In this document: positions 38,832 to 46,969 of the stretch, one piece after another
Position numbering within the stretch: position 1 is the stretch's first letter
Layout of the letters: every line of letters begins with the position of its first letter
Assembly (NCBI GenBank): GCA_002382805.1
Contig: DGAD01000021.1
Coordinates: forward strand, 1-64,000
Direction: 5' to 3'
DNA from: Clostridiales bacterium UBA4039
GTDB taxonomy: Bacteria > Bacillota > Clostridia > Lachnospirales > Vallitaleaceae
Length of the DNA: 64,000 nucleotides
Position numbers and translations under genes: made by a program
Notes under the pieces: model-generated
The model's database searches: none
What the model saw: the letters and a program-made list of their open reading frames with translations, nothing else
What the model was told of the DNA's origin: nothing

Positions 38832-40673
38832 TTACTTGTCACCAGTCCATATCGGACTCGTCCATCCAATATGTCGATTGTCCATAACAATTCGCCCATA
38901 ATAGTAGGCATCTGCTTTTGGATCAATATCTAACACCAGCTCAAACCATTCATCGGCATTGGGCACGCTATGCAAGAGTTGACCATCTCTGATAATCTCT
39001 ATCTTGCTTACGACATGGGGGGCGATGCCTTTAAAGATAAGTCGCTCTTGTTCAAGTGATATCTCACCAAACCACCTAGGATGGGTCGTCGCAAGGGTTC
39101 TTTGATGGGTTAATCCATCAAAGATATCTTCTCGCGTCTTATCCGCAGCAAATACCCCTGTCAATCCACCATAGCCGGGCTTACCGTCATGACCATCACT
39201 TCCTGCCGTAACACCCCACCGTTTACCCATATTCAAAAACTCACAAAACGTATTGTGCTTTACATTATTTCTCGCTTTTAGAACCATCGGATGCTCTTGA
39301 TTTTCAAAGCGTCCCCATTGACTGGAAAAAATCTCACATAAGACTTCCTTTGGGTTTGACTCCTTCCAATTGTCCAGGTTAAATCCTTCATACTTTTTCT
39401 CTTGTTGGTCCTTACTAGGCCGACCTTCACAATATCTATGAAAGTGCGGAATCGTCAACATCTTTTTGTCCTTATATTTTTCCCAAAGGTCTGTCACTTC
39501 TTCAATGTCCGCTCCAGGATATCCATAGGTTGACAAACTCTCTCCAAACACAGCAATCGTATCCCCCCGCTTCGAGTGCAATTCAATCCCTGGGAAGGTA
39601 ACTAAAGCCTGGGTATTATACATATCCGCTTTTTGTCCGATTTGTTCCCATGTGCTTTGATCAATGTTGACACTTCTGTCTTCATTAAATCGAAAGGTCT
39701 GCTCTGATAGACATATAAAATCTAGATGACTGACTTTTTGACTATATAGATAACTATTGTCCGGTGTGGAATTCCAATCATTATCTCGAATGTTTGCTGA
39801 CAGATTCGAGTGAGTATGAAGATCCCCCCAGTATAATTGTCTAGCGGCCATCCGGGAGACGATAACGGCTTTTTCTACAAATAAATCCGTACTGATAGCT
39901 TCAATTAAAAATCGTCCTTCTTGTCGCAAAATCCCTGTGAACTTGTGGTTATCACATTGTAGACGTTGGACCTCTTGCCCATGTTTATCTATAATACGAA
40001 GTTCAATCGACTCCATATCATAATCAAAAATCGGGTTGTTAAATTGATCTGCACAAACAAGTTCAACCTCAAACCGAGTATCCGGTTGAACGGACGTAGG
40101 CGCAAACACCTTTAATACTGCTGGTTGATCCGGTAAGAGCTCAACAGCATCCATCACTTCCAGTTTTACATAGTCTCCTGTACCTTGCGTATCGATGGCC
40201 ACTTGATAGGTCAAATAGTTCCCTTCTACCTTGTTGGCAAACTGGGATATTCTTGACGTCATACACTCTCTACCCACCCACGGTCGGTCGGTTCCGCCAA
40301 AATACACTGAGATTGTCTCTCCCGGCGCAAGCCCCTCTTGGCATGTAATGATGGCTACACGCTTACTATCCGGCCACCGTTTTATATGCGAAAATGCCGA
40401 TTCAACACTTTCTACTCTTACATCCACTTTAATATCGTCTCTTGAGCCCAACGCATAGATATAGTTTGGCTTCCAATAATCATACGCTTGAAGATATTCT
40501 TCACTGCGTTGATGTTGATATGCCGGAACCTCTATAGAAAGGCTGGCACCCTTTTTCATCTGAATATCCGAAGTAAATTCAAGACTCCATTCAAAATCCG
40601 AGCCGACAACAATTTTCTTATCCATCCTTACGACAAAGGTGCCAAAAGGAGTTTTTGTTTTTTGTATGTCCAT
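38832..40673 (-). CDS. DUF3604/PHP-like metal-dependent protein
   Basis: A 613-residue protein without signal peptide, so cytoplasmic. The N-terminal half (about 1-270) is beta-rich. A PHP-type region starts with WGDLHTHS (about 284-291) and ends with the metal-site segment GVTAGSDGHDGKPG (about 490-503); HFHRYCEG lies between them. This matches DUF3604 proteins, whose activity is not well established. It is last in the PTS/sulfatase operon, 3 bp after the EIIA gene. No unsaturated glucuronyl hydrolase is present, so a role in processing the imported oligosaccharide is an attractive but unproved idea. Confidence 0.75.
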   Translation of the reverse strand: MDIQKTKTPFGTFVVRMDKKIVVGSDFEWSLEFTSDIQMKKGASLSIEVPAYQHQRSEEYLQAYDYWKPNYIYALGSRDDIKVDVRVESVESAFSHIKRWPDSKRVAIITCQEGLAPGETISVYFGGTDRPWVGRECMTSRISQFANKVEGNYLTYQVAIDTQGTGDYVKLEVMDAVELLPDQPAVLKVFAPTSVQPDTRFEVELVCADQFNNPIFDYDMESIELRIIDKHGQEVQRLQCDNHKFTGILRQEGRFLIEAISTDLFVEKAVIVSRMAARQLYWGDLHTHSNLSANIRDNDWNSTPDNSYLYSQKVSHLDFICLSEQTFRFNEDRSVNIDQSTWEQIGQKADMYNTQALVTFPGIELHSKRGDTIAVFGESLSTYGYPGADIEEVTDLWEKYKDKKMLTIPHFHRYCEGRPSKDQQEKKYEGFNLDNWKESNPKEVLCEIFSSQWGRFENQEHPMVLKARNNVKHNTFCEFLNMGKRWGVTAGSDGHDGKPGYGGLTGVFAADKTREDIFDGLTHQRTLATTHPRWFGEISLEQERLIFKGIAPHVVSKIEIIRDGQLLHSVPNADEWFELVLDIDPKADAYYYGRIVMDNRHIGWTSPIWTGDK

Positions 40674-40676
40674 AGA

Positions 40677-41096
40677 TTAATCCTCTTCCATCTCGTCATC
40701 TGTTATGATGAGTTTTGCCAAACCGTGGCGTCCCGATGCAACAAGGCCATCGGTGTACCCATCAAAATCATCGACGCTGTCTTTTGTCAAGACACATTCT
40801 AATAACATAGGCAAGTTAACACCACCGATGAGGCAAATCCTTTCATCATAATAACTAAGTTCAAGTGCTGTCTTAAAGGGGGATCCCCCTTGTAAATCAG
40901 CAAAAATAATTACCCTGTCGCATCTGCTAAGCTCTTCAACCCTTTGCTTCATCAAAGCTTTAAGCTCATCTACCTGCATCTGCTGCTTAAAATCTATCGT
41001 ATGACAATTGTCTTGATCGCCTGCTATAAGTTTTATTGATTCATAGATTCCTGTTGCAAATTTTCCATGTCCCGTTATGATTATTCCTATCTCCAT
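40677..41096 (-). CDS. PTS mannose-family EIIA component
   Basis: A 139-residue cytoplasmic phosphocarrier. The phosphorylated His is H10 in IIITGHGKFATG. It resembles the separate EIIA proteins of the AgaF type, used for amino-sugar and glycosaminoglycan-fragment PTS systems. It passes phosphate from HPr to the EIIB encoded immediately upstream (10-bp gap). Confidence 0.93.
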   Translation of the reverse strand: MEIGIIITGHGKFATGIYESIKLIAGDQDNCHTIDFKQQMQVDELKALMKQRVEELSRCDRVIIFADLQGGSPFKTALELSYYDERICLIGGVNLPMLLECVLTKDSVDDFDGYTDGLVASGRHGLAKLIITDDEMEED

Positions 41097-41106
41097 AGTA
41101 TTCTCC

Positions 41107-41580
41107 TTATAATAGTTCCCCGATGTTCACTTTTTTATCCTTAGGAACCATTTGCAAGTGCACTAACGTCCCTGCATGAATTAAATTCTTAAACGCCTTC
41201 TCGTCTTCTACAGTAATACTCACTGTGCGGTAGAGGACTTTGGAACCTTCTTTTGCTGCCATATTACCTACAATGACTTCTTGAATATCTACGCCTTGGT
41301 GAACCAATGCTTCAATAACTTCCGGCTTCTTAACCACTATAAACACATTTTGTCCATCATATTTATCTGTTTTTAAATTTTCCGCTGCTTTTTCAATCGT
41401 TAACAATGACAACTTCATACCTACAGGTACAGCACTTTTTAATGCCATCTTTTGAAGCGGATCTTTGACGACGTCATCATCAATAATCATAATACGTGTT
41501 GCCCCAACCGCCTTACACCATGCTGTTGCCACTTGTCCATGTATCAACCGTTCATCAATTCTTACTGCACATATTGCCAT
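41107..41580 (-). CDS. PTS mannose-family EIIB component
   Basis: A 157-residue cytoplasmic EIIB of the mannose/fructose/sorbose family. The phosphorylated His is H14 in RIDERLIHGQV. It phosphorylates the sugar as it enters through IIC/IID. It is separated from its membrane partners in the operon by two sulfatase genes, an arrangement that ties the sulfatases to the imported substrate. The start is 4 bp after the second sulfatase stop. Confidence 0.93.
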   Translation of the reverse strand: MAICAVRIDERLIHGQVATAWCKAVGATRIMIIDDDVVKDPLQKMALKSAVPVGMKLSLLTIEKAAENLKTDKYDGQNVFIVVKKPEVIEALVHQGVDIQEVIVGNMAAKEGSKVLYRTVSITVEDEKAFKNLIHAGTLVHLQMVPKDKKVNIGELL

Positions 41581-41584
41581 CTGG

Positions 41585-42943
41585 CTACCTCCCTAAACTT
41601 ACAAATTCATCGTCACTTGCATTTCTTGCTTCAATACATTCTTTTTTATTGACTTTCCATTGAGGGTCTATTGCAATGAGCCCTTCTAACATATAATCGT
41701 TTGTTTGTTCCATATGATTGTGCAACGCTTTTTTCATAGCTATGGCTATCTTTTTGTAGGCTTCATCCTCAATCACATTTCTTTTTTCCAGTGGGTCAAA
41801 CCTGAGATCATATAAGGCTTCTCTGTATTTTTTCTTATCTTTGATTCCTGCAGATAAGTATTCATCCTTTGTCAGGGACGCATCGATATTAGAAAGATTC
41901 ATCCCCAAGTAGTCATCATAATAGACGACATAACGATATTGCTTGGAGCGAACTGCTCTACAAGGTTCATAGGACGTATGAAAGTTAATCTCTTCAAAAA
42001 CATACTCTCTATAGTTGTCTTGATCTCCTCGAAGCACTTCAATCATCGACTCGCCTTGAAGATTTGTCGGTTTTTCCATTTGAAGGATGTCACACAACGT
42101 GGGAAAAATATCCACATGGCTAGTAAGCGCATCCGTCACTTGTCCGTTATGTCGTCCCTTCGGATCTCGAATCATGAGTAGCACACCTGTGCCTTGGTCA
42201 TTGAGATTACATTTTGCATACGGATTGGCTAATCCGTGGTCAGTCGTAAAAATAATAATCGTCTCTTCATAGATGCCTTTTTGCTTCAGCGCTTGAATAA
42301 CTTTTCCAAAGTTTTCATCCGCCCACTGGAGCGAGGTTAAATACCTCGCATAATCTAATCGTGTATTTTCATTATCCATTATGTTGTCCGGTACTTTTAC
42401 ATAATTTGGATCAATCCCTTTTGCTATGGTACTTGGGTATTTTCGATGGGTGGCATACATACCATAAGAAAGAAAAAACGGCTGTTTCCCATCATGATGA
42501 TGAATCCAACGCGCCGCTGATAATGCGTTTTTTTCATCCCATAGGACAAAGTCTTCTTCTTTATAACCTGCGATACTTGTCGTTAAGTTTTCATCATACC
42601 CTATCATCTTAGCGCCTTTTTCATGGTCTAGATACCATGACGCTTCATGCTGAATCCCACTAAGCACCGTATAGAATCCTTGCGCCTTTAAATAGGTGAC
42701 TAGATGCTTAGACATATCCATCTCAAAGCCTCGTTGCGACAACCCAAGCATGCCGACTTGATGCGGATACATTCCCGATAAGAGGGCTGCTCGACTGGGA
42801 GAGCATGTAGGCGAAGCACAAAACGCCTTGTTAAACTTTAGTGCCTCTTTTGCAAAGCACATCATATTCGGGGTCGGAGTATTATATCCATAAGGACTAA
42901 TCACTTTACCCGTATCATGTGTATGTATGTACAAAATATTCAT
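41585..42943 (-). CDS. S1-family sulfatase, cytoplasmic
   Basis: A 452-residue sulfatase. The formylglycine signature is C47-S-P-S-R with LLSGMYPHQVG following; TDHG (about residue 235) supplies metal-site residues. There is no signal peptide, so it should act inside the cell on imported sugars. It needs an anaerobic Cys-type maturase (anSME), and none is seen in this window. It overlaps the upstream sulfatase gene by 4 bases. The sequence resembles sulfatases annotated as heparan N-sulfatase or N-acetylglucosamine sulfatase, but the position of the sulfate attacked cannot be told. Confidence 0.88.
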   Translation of the reverse strand: MNILYIHTHDTGKVISPYGYNTPTPNMMCFAKEALKFNKAFCASPTCSPSRAALLSGMYPHQVGMLGLSQRGFEMDMSKHLVTYLKAQGFYTVLSGIQHEASWYLDHEKGAKMIGYDENLTTSIAGYKEEDFVLWDEKNALSAARWIHHHDGKQPFFLSYGMYATHRKYPSTIAKGIDPNYVKVPDNIMDNENTRLDYARYLTSLQWADENFGKVIQALKQKGIYEETIIIFTTDHGLANPYAKCNLNDQGTGVLLMIRDPKGRHNGQVTDALTSHVDIFPTLCDILQMEKPTNLQGESMIEVLRGDQDNYREYVFEEINFHTSYEPCRAVRSKQYRYVVYYDDYLGMNLSNIDASLTKDEYLSAGIKDKKKYREALYDLRFDPLEKRNVIEDEAYKKIAIAMKKALHNHMEQTNDYMLEGLIAIDPQWKVNKKECIEARNASDDEFVSLGR

Positions 42944-44310
42944 TGCTTGCCTCCGTCTCTAACCTTATCTGCAATTTTGTTCGAAAAGGAAACCATTGAT
43001 TCTGACTTGGGTTGTTTTATAGTTCCCCACTGTTTTAGGACATCAATCTCTCGCTTATGTTTTTCATATTGTCTTAACAGCTTTTTATCATCAAGTAAAA
43101 AAGGTTCCATTGCTTTATACTGTTCTTTATACCCCGGTGTGTCACAGGATATCTCTTGATCCGTTTTGCTATCAAACATCCGTAGTGCACGACCTATCTT
43201 TAAAAGTTTTGTCTGGTCATGAATAATACACTGTCCATATCTTAATGGCTTTTCATACATCTGCTCAATAATCACCGGCTTTGTTTTTGGCTGGGTCATG
43301 ATGTCTTGTCCGTCAACATTTGGCAGATGGGCATCTGCAAGGTTTAAGAGCGTTGCTGAGAGGTCAACTAAAGATACTGCATCTTCACGCACACTCCCTT
43401 CCTGGCTGTTCATAGGTTTTATCAAAAGCGGGATGTGTATAGACGCTTCATAAAATGTCTTCTTACCAAATAAACCTCGTCTTCCAAGTTGGTCACCATG
43501 ATCCGATGTGTAGACAAAGGTTCCGTCCTTTTTATCCAACCGTTTTTCAAAAGCTTTATATATCTGCCATACTTTTTCTTCCAGTTCTTGACACATAGAA
43601 TAATAGCCCGCCTTAACTTTTCTACGCTTATCTTGATTCGTTGCCTGTACTAAATAGGCGTACTGGTCTAAGGCTTCTTCTGATGCATAGTGTTCATCAT
43701 TATATGCTTCCATGTAGTTTTTATAGGATGCTTCATAACCGATATATGGAAAATGCGGTCCATAAAATCCGACCACCATAAAGATGGGTTGGTCATGCTC
43801 TATTAAAAGCTGATTCAACGCTTCTTGATATACTTGTTCATCATAATCATGTACCGGAGAGTATCCATATCCTAGGATGTCTTGGCATCCCTGCATCTTC
43901 AGGGTATTCGCGTAATCATAAAGCTCTCTGCGCTTCACGCCCCAATATTGGGATGTTATATCTCCAACAAGACGTTCATCAAACCCGTGCCACTGATCAA
44001 TACCTTTAAAGTGCATCCGTCCGACAAGAATCGTTTTGTACCCTCTTGCTCCTAATGCATGAGCAAGAGTGGGTACATCACTTGATAAAAGGCTGTCATT
44101 ATCAAATATCTTCGTATGTCTTGGCAGCTTTCCGGTCAAAAACGACATGCGCGAAGGTACACACAAAGGGGCATTGGTGTATGCGTTGACATAATTTATT
44201 CCTGTTTCGCTAATCGTTTTTAGGCGTGTTGTGTTAAGCGAACTTCTTTCATTAAGAGAACACGCTTCAAAAGAGTGCTGATCCGACATAACTAATACAA
44301 TATCTTTCAA
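42940..44310 (-). CDS. S1-family sulfatase, cytoplasmic
   Basis: A 456-residue sulfatase. MSDQHS (residues 8-13) carries a metal ligand, the formylglycine Cys is C50 in LCVPSRMSFLTG, and TSDHGDQLGRRG (about 270-281) is the second metal-site segment. No signal peptide is present. It is only distantly like the adjacent sulfatase, so the two probably remove sulfate from different positions. It follows the IID gene by 15 bp. Maturation requires an anSME encoded elsewhere. Confidence 0.88.
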   Translation of the reverse strand: MKDIVLVMSDQHSFEACSLNERSSLNTTRLKTISETGINYVNAYTNAPLCVPSRMSFLTGKLPRHTKIFDNDSLLSSDVPTLAHALGARGYKTILVGRMHFKGIDQWHGFDERLVGDITSQYWGVKRRELYDYANTLKMQGCQDILGYGYSPVHDYDEQVYQEALNQLLIEHDQPIFMVVGFYGPHFPYIGYEASYKNYMEAYNDEHYASEEALDQYAYLVQATNQDKRRKVKAGYYSMCQELEEKVWQIYKAFEKRLDKKDGTFVYTSDHGDQLGRRGLFGKKTFYEASIHIPLLIKPMNSQEGSVREDAVSLVDLSATLLNLADAHLPNVDGQDIMTQPKTKPVIIEQMYEKPLRYGQCIIHDQTKLLKIGRALRMFDSKTDQEISCDTPGYKEQYKAMEPFLLDDKKLLRQYEKHKREIDVLKQWGTIKQPKSESMVSFSNKIADKVRDGGKQ

Positions 44311-44325
44311 AAAACAACATCCTTT

Positions 44326-45141
44326 CTACATAATTCCAAGCGCCACCATTACCGCCGCAAACGCCACGATAATCAGCATAACTTTTGTTCCTGACATTTT
44401 CTTCTTAGCCACAAGTAACCATGCTGCAACGGTAACAAGTAAAGGAACTAAGTTTGGCATAATCTTATCTAACAATGCTTGTACTTCAATAGACATCGAT
44501 CCGTTAGTATATACATAAGATACCGGCGCTTGAACTGTTGTTGAGGCCACACCACCGATAACAATTAATCCGACAATGGTCAGTCCCATTGTGATTTTTT
44601 CAGTCAAAGCTTTGTTACCCAGCAAAGATTTTGCCGCATTGCCTCCAAGGTCATAACCTTTCATAAACAGGCTATATCTAAAGGGTAGCATTGTTCCTAA
44701 CCAAAGAAGTATATAAAATAACGGTCCGACAATAGAGCCATCCACAGCAAGTCCTAGGGCAATACTTAAAATAATCGGATTATATGTCCCTATAATGAGT
44801 GAATCCCCAATACCTGCAAACGGACCCATCAGTGCGTTTTTGGTACTGATAATTGTTTGCTCATTCATCTCTTCCCCATTCGCCATGGATTCTTCAAGGG
44901 CAACAACAACCCCCGGAATCATACTGCCAAGATGAGGTTCCGTATTAAAAAACTGCATATGGCGCTCTAACGCCTTGATATAGTCATCACCTTTGTATAA
45001 TCGCTTTAAAATAGGTGCAATCGTATGGCAAAACGCCAACCCCATCATTCGCTCAAAGTTCTGTGCACAATGGGAAAAGAATATCCACTTCACCGCAGCT
45101 TTTCTGACCTCACCACGAGGTACGCTCACTTTAGTCTTCAT
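44326..45141 (-). CDS. PTS mannose-family EIID component
   Basis: A 271-residue membrane subunit. The N-terminal cytosolic part has NFERMMGLAFCHTIAPIL, followed by FFNTEPHLGSMIPGVVVALE and GPFAGIGDSLIIGTYNPI, all typical of EIID proteins. Hydrophobic helices fill about residues 120-271. With IIC it forms the sugar channel. It overlaps the IIC gene by 11 bases. Confidence 0.94.
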   Translation of the reverse strand: MKTKVSVPRGEVRKAAVKWIFFSHCAQNFERMMGLAFCHTIAPILKRLYKGDDYIKALERHMQFFNTEPHLGSMIPGVVVALEESMANGEEMNEQTIISTKNALMGPFAGIGDSLIIGTYNPIILSIALGLAVDGSIVGPLFYILLWLGTMLPFRYSLFMKGYDLGGNAAKSLLGNKALTEKITMGLTIVGLIVIGGVASTTVQAPVSYVYTNGSMSIEVQALLDKIMPNLVPLLVTVAAWLLVAKKKMSGTKVMLIIVAFAAVMVALGIM

Positions 45142-45937
45142 AACAATCGTCCTCCTCTATTAGTTCACCTGATGTACTAACAACGCTTTGCTCATGTCCT
45201 GTTCGCATGACAAATAAAAATGCGATACCAATAGAAAAGAGGGCAAGAGCTGTAATCGTAATCGACGTTGAAATCATGACCACATATCCCATCAAGAAAA
45301 ATGCAATCATCCATGTCTTGTTAACCGATTGTTTTAACAAAAGAGCAAAACCGACTGCCGGAAGCATACGACCGGCTATTTTAAAGAAATGAAGAACAGA
45401 TTCAGGTAACGCCCCAATAATAGCTTCTGCTGCCGGCGCTCCAAAGTAACAGACTGCAGCAACAATCCCAAATCTTAAGATGAACGTAGGCACTGTACCT
45501 AGGATATTCATACGTGCAATTCCTTTTTCATCTCCTTTAGCAGCGTACTTATCTCCCCAATGTGGAAACGCCGCATTAATTGACATAAGAAAGTTAAAAA
45601 CCCCAATTCCAACCATACTTAATGGAACAGCTAGCGCTACCGCATAGTCTGCGCCTCCTCCTGAGGCCAATGCCAAAGGAATACCAATATAACCTGCAAA
45701 AATCACGTCCGCCGGTAATGCACCCCCAGGTGTAATCATTCCGATATACATCGCTTGGACGGCAACCCCTGCCAAGATTCCTGATCGAAGATCTCCCAAA
45801 ATAATCCCGACAATCATCCCTGCAACAAGAGGCTTCCCAATAACTTGCCAGCCACCTGTAACCCCAAAAACCCAAGGCGTTCTCTTGGAACCAAGATATG
45901 CGAACACCCCAATCAATAAAGCTTGTACTACACTCAT
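45131..45937 (-). CDS. PTS mannose/sorbose-family EIIC component
   Basis: A 268-residue integral membrane permease with about 7-8 helices; GMIVGIILGDLRSGILAGVA and MYIGMITPGGALPADVIF are conserved EIIC segments. It resembles the N-acetylgalactosamine/glycosaminoglycan-fragment branch (AgaW-like). First gene of a seven-gene operon, with TTAGGAGG before the ATG and a near-consensus promoter. The C-terminus is acidic (ELIEEDDCYED). Confidence 0.92.
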   Translation of the reverse strand: MSVVQALLIGVFAYLGSKRTPWVFGVTGGWQVIGKPLVAGMIVGIILGDLRSGILAGVAVQAMYIGMITPGGALPADVIFAGYIGIPLALASGGGADYAVALAVPLSMVGIGVFNFLMSINAAFPHWGDKYAAKGDEKGIARMNILGTVPTFILRFGIVAAVCYFGAPAAEAIIGALPESVLHFFKIAGRMLPAVGFALLLKQSVNKTWMIAFFLMGYVVMISTSITITALALFSIGIAFLFVMRTGHEQSVVSTSGELIEEDDCYED

Positions 45938-45962
45938 ATGATACCTCCTAATTTTTTTAGCG

Positions 45963-46021
45963 GTTCAGAGTCACCCCTGAACTATATAATAAAGTATAGC
46001 ACTTCACTCCACTAACGTCAA
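45963..46021 (-). promoter_or_regulatory. promoter and leader palindrome of the PTS/sulfatase operon
   Basis: Minus strand TTGACG (46016-46021), 17 bp, TATACT (45993-45998). In the leader, GTTCAG-N8-CTGAAC (45963-45982) is a perfect 6-bp inverted repeat that could be an operator or hairpin. Confidence 0.75.
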
Positions 46022-46081
46022 TACATTTGAATTATATTTTAAATACATTTGTTTACATTTTTATTAATTGTATTTACATTT
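46021..46081. promoter_or_regulatory. alternating direct repeats between divergent promoters
   Basis: ATACATTTG occurs at 46021-46029 and 46043-46051 (22 bp apart) and TTTACATTT at 46052-46060 and 46073-46081 (21 bp apart). The near-two-turn spacing puts each pair on the same face of the helix, as expected for operators of the GntR/UTRA regulator encoded next door. Confidence 0.55.
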
Positions 46082-46084
46082 ATG

Positions 46085-46113
46085 TTGCGTTTTTTATGTT
46101 AATCCGCTATAAT
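46085..46113 (+). promoter_or_regulatory. promoter of the GntR regulator
   Basis: TTGCGT (46085-46090), 17 bp, TATAAT (46108-46113), followed by GGGGGGAG and the ATG at 46144. Confidence 0.65.
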
Positions 46114-46143
46114 AGATGGGAAAAGAACAAAGGGGGGAGAACC

Positions 46144-46860
46144 ATGGAAAAGAAAATCGCAAAATATAAAATCATCGAAAACGATTTGCTCAATGACATA
46201 CATAACAACAAGTATTTGGATGGAGATCTCATTCCTACCGAACTTGAACTTTCCACCAAGTATCAGGTAAGCCGCGTAACCGTAAGACGCGCAACGGATA
46301 ACCTGGTCGCCAAAGGTTTTTTAAAACGCACTGCCGGTTTAGGAACAACCGTCAATCTTAGGCCTAAGACAAGTTCTGATCTACGGGTCAGAGGATTTAA
46401 CGATCAGATGAAAGACCTAGGTAAGAAGGTAGTCTCAACGGTACATACCTTTAACATCACCTCAGCCAGCCCCAAAAAAGCGCAAATTCTTGGAATCTCT
46501 GAAAAGGATCTCATATATTACATCGAACGCATTCGAAAAGCCGATGACAAAGTGTATCTTTTTGAGATTTCATATATTTCTGTTGATAAGTTTCCTGAAT
46601 TGTCAATACAATATCTACAAAATTCAAAGTATGATTTTTTTAGGGATGTCAAAAATGTAACTATCGATCATCAAAAGCATGTCGTTCATCCTATCCTTAG
46701 CGATGATAAAATCAGTAGCATTCTAAGCATTAAAAAAGGTACCCCTATCATCATGGTTGAAAATTATACCTATTGTGATGATGGCACCATTATTGATTTT
46801 TCACATAACTACTACAATCCAGATGAGTATGAACTATGCTATATTAAGTCAAACACTTAA
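46144..46860 (+). CDS. GntR/UTRA transcriptional regulator
   Basis: A 238-residue regulator. The N-terminal winged helix (about 1-75) has LSTKYQVSRVTVRRATDNLV and the wing KRTAGLGTTVN; the C-terminal UTRA domain (about 90-235) binds a sugar phosphate in this family. ATG 46144 is chosen over the far upstream ATG at 46027 because GGGGGGAG sits just before it and the promoter -10 lies at 46108. It diverges from the PTS/sulfatase operon and is its most likely repressor, relieved by the phosphorylated import product (inference). Confidence 0.92.
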   Translation: MEKKIAKYKIIENDLLNDIHNNKYLDGDLIPTELELSTKYQVSRVTVRRATDNLVAKGFLKRTAGLGTTVNLRPKTSSDLRVRGFNDQMKDLGKKVVSTVHTFNITSASPKKAQILGISEKDLIYYIERIRKADDKVYLFEISYISVDKFPELSIQYLQNSKYDFFRDVKNVTIDHQKHVVHPILSDDKISSILSIKKGTPIIMVENYTYCDDGTIIDFSHNYYNPDEYELCYIKSNT

Positions 46861-46896
46861 TCTTAAGTTGTATTAAGCCAAGCCTTTTAAACCCAT

Positions 46897-46942
46897 AAAA
46901 CGGATACATCAGTAAAGTCATCTTTGCTGATGTATCCGTTTT
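46897..46942. terminator. bidirectional terminator between gntR and the diguanylate cyclase
   Basis: A long, nearly perfect stem of 20 or more base pairs: AAAACGGATACATCAG (46897-46912) pairs with CTGATGTATCCGTTTT (46927-46942) and the stem continues inward (AAAG/CTTT) to a TCAT loop. T-runs on both strands suit the two convergent genes. Confidence 0.9.
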
Positions 46943-46969
46943 TATTTTCTTTGGAAGTGTGTATGTGTG

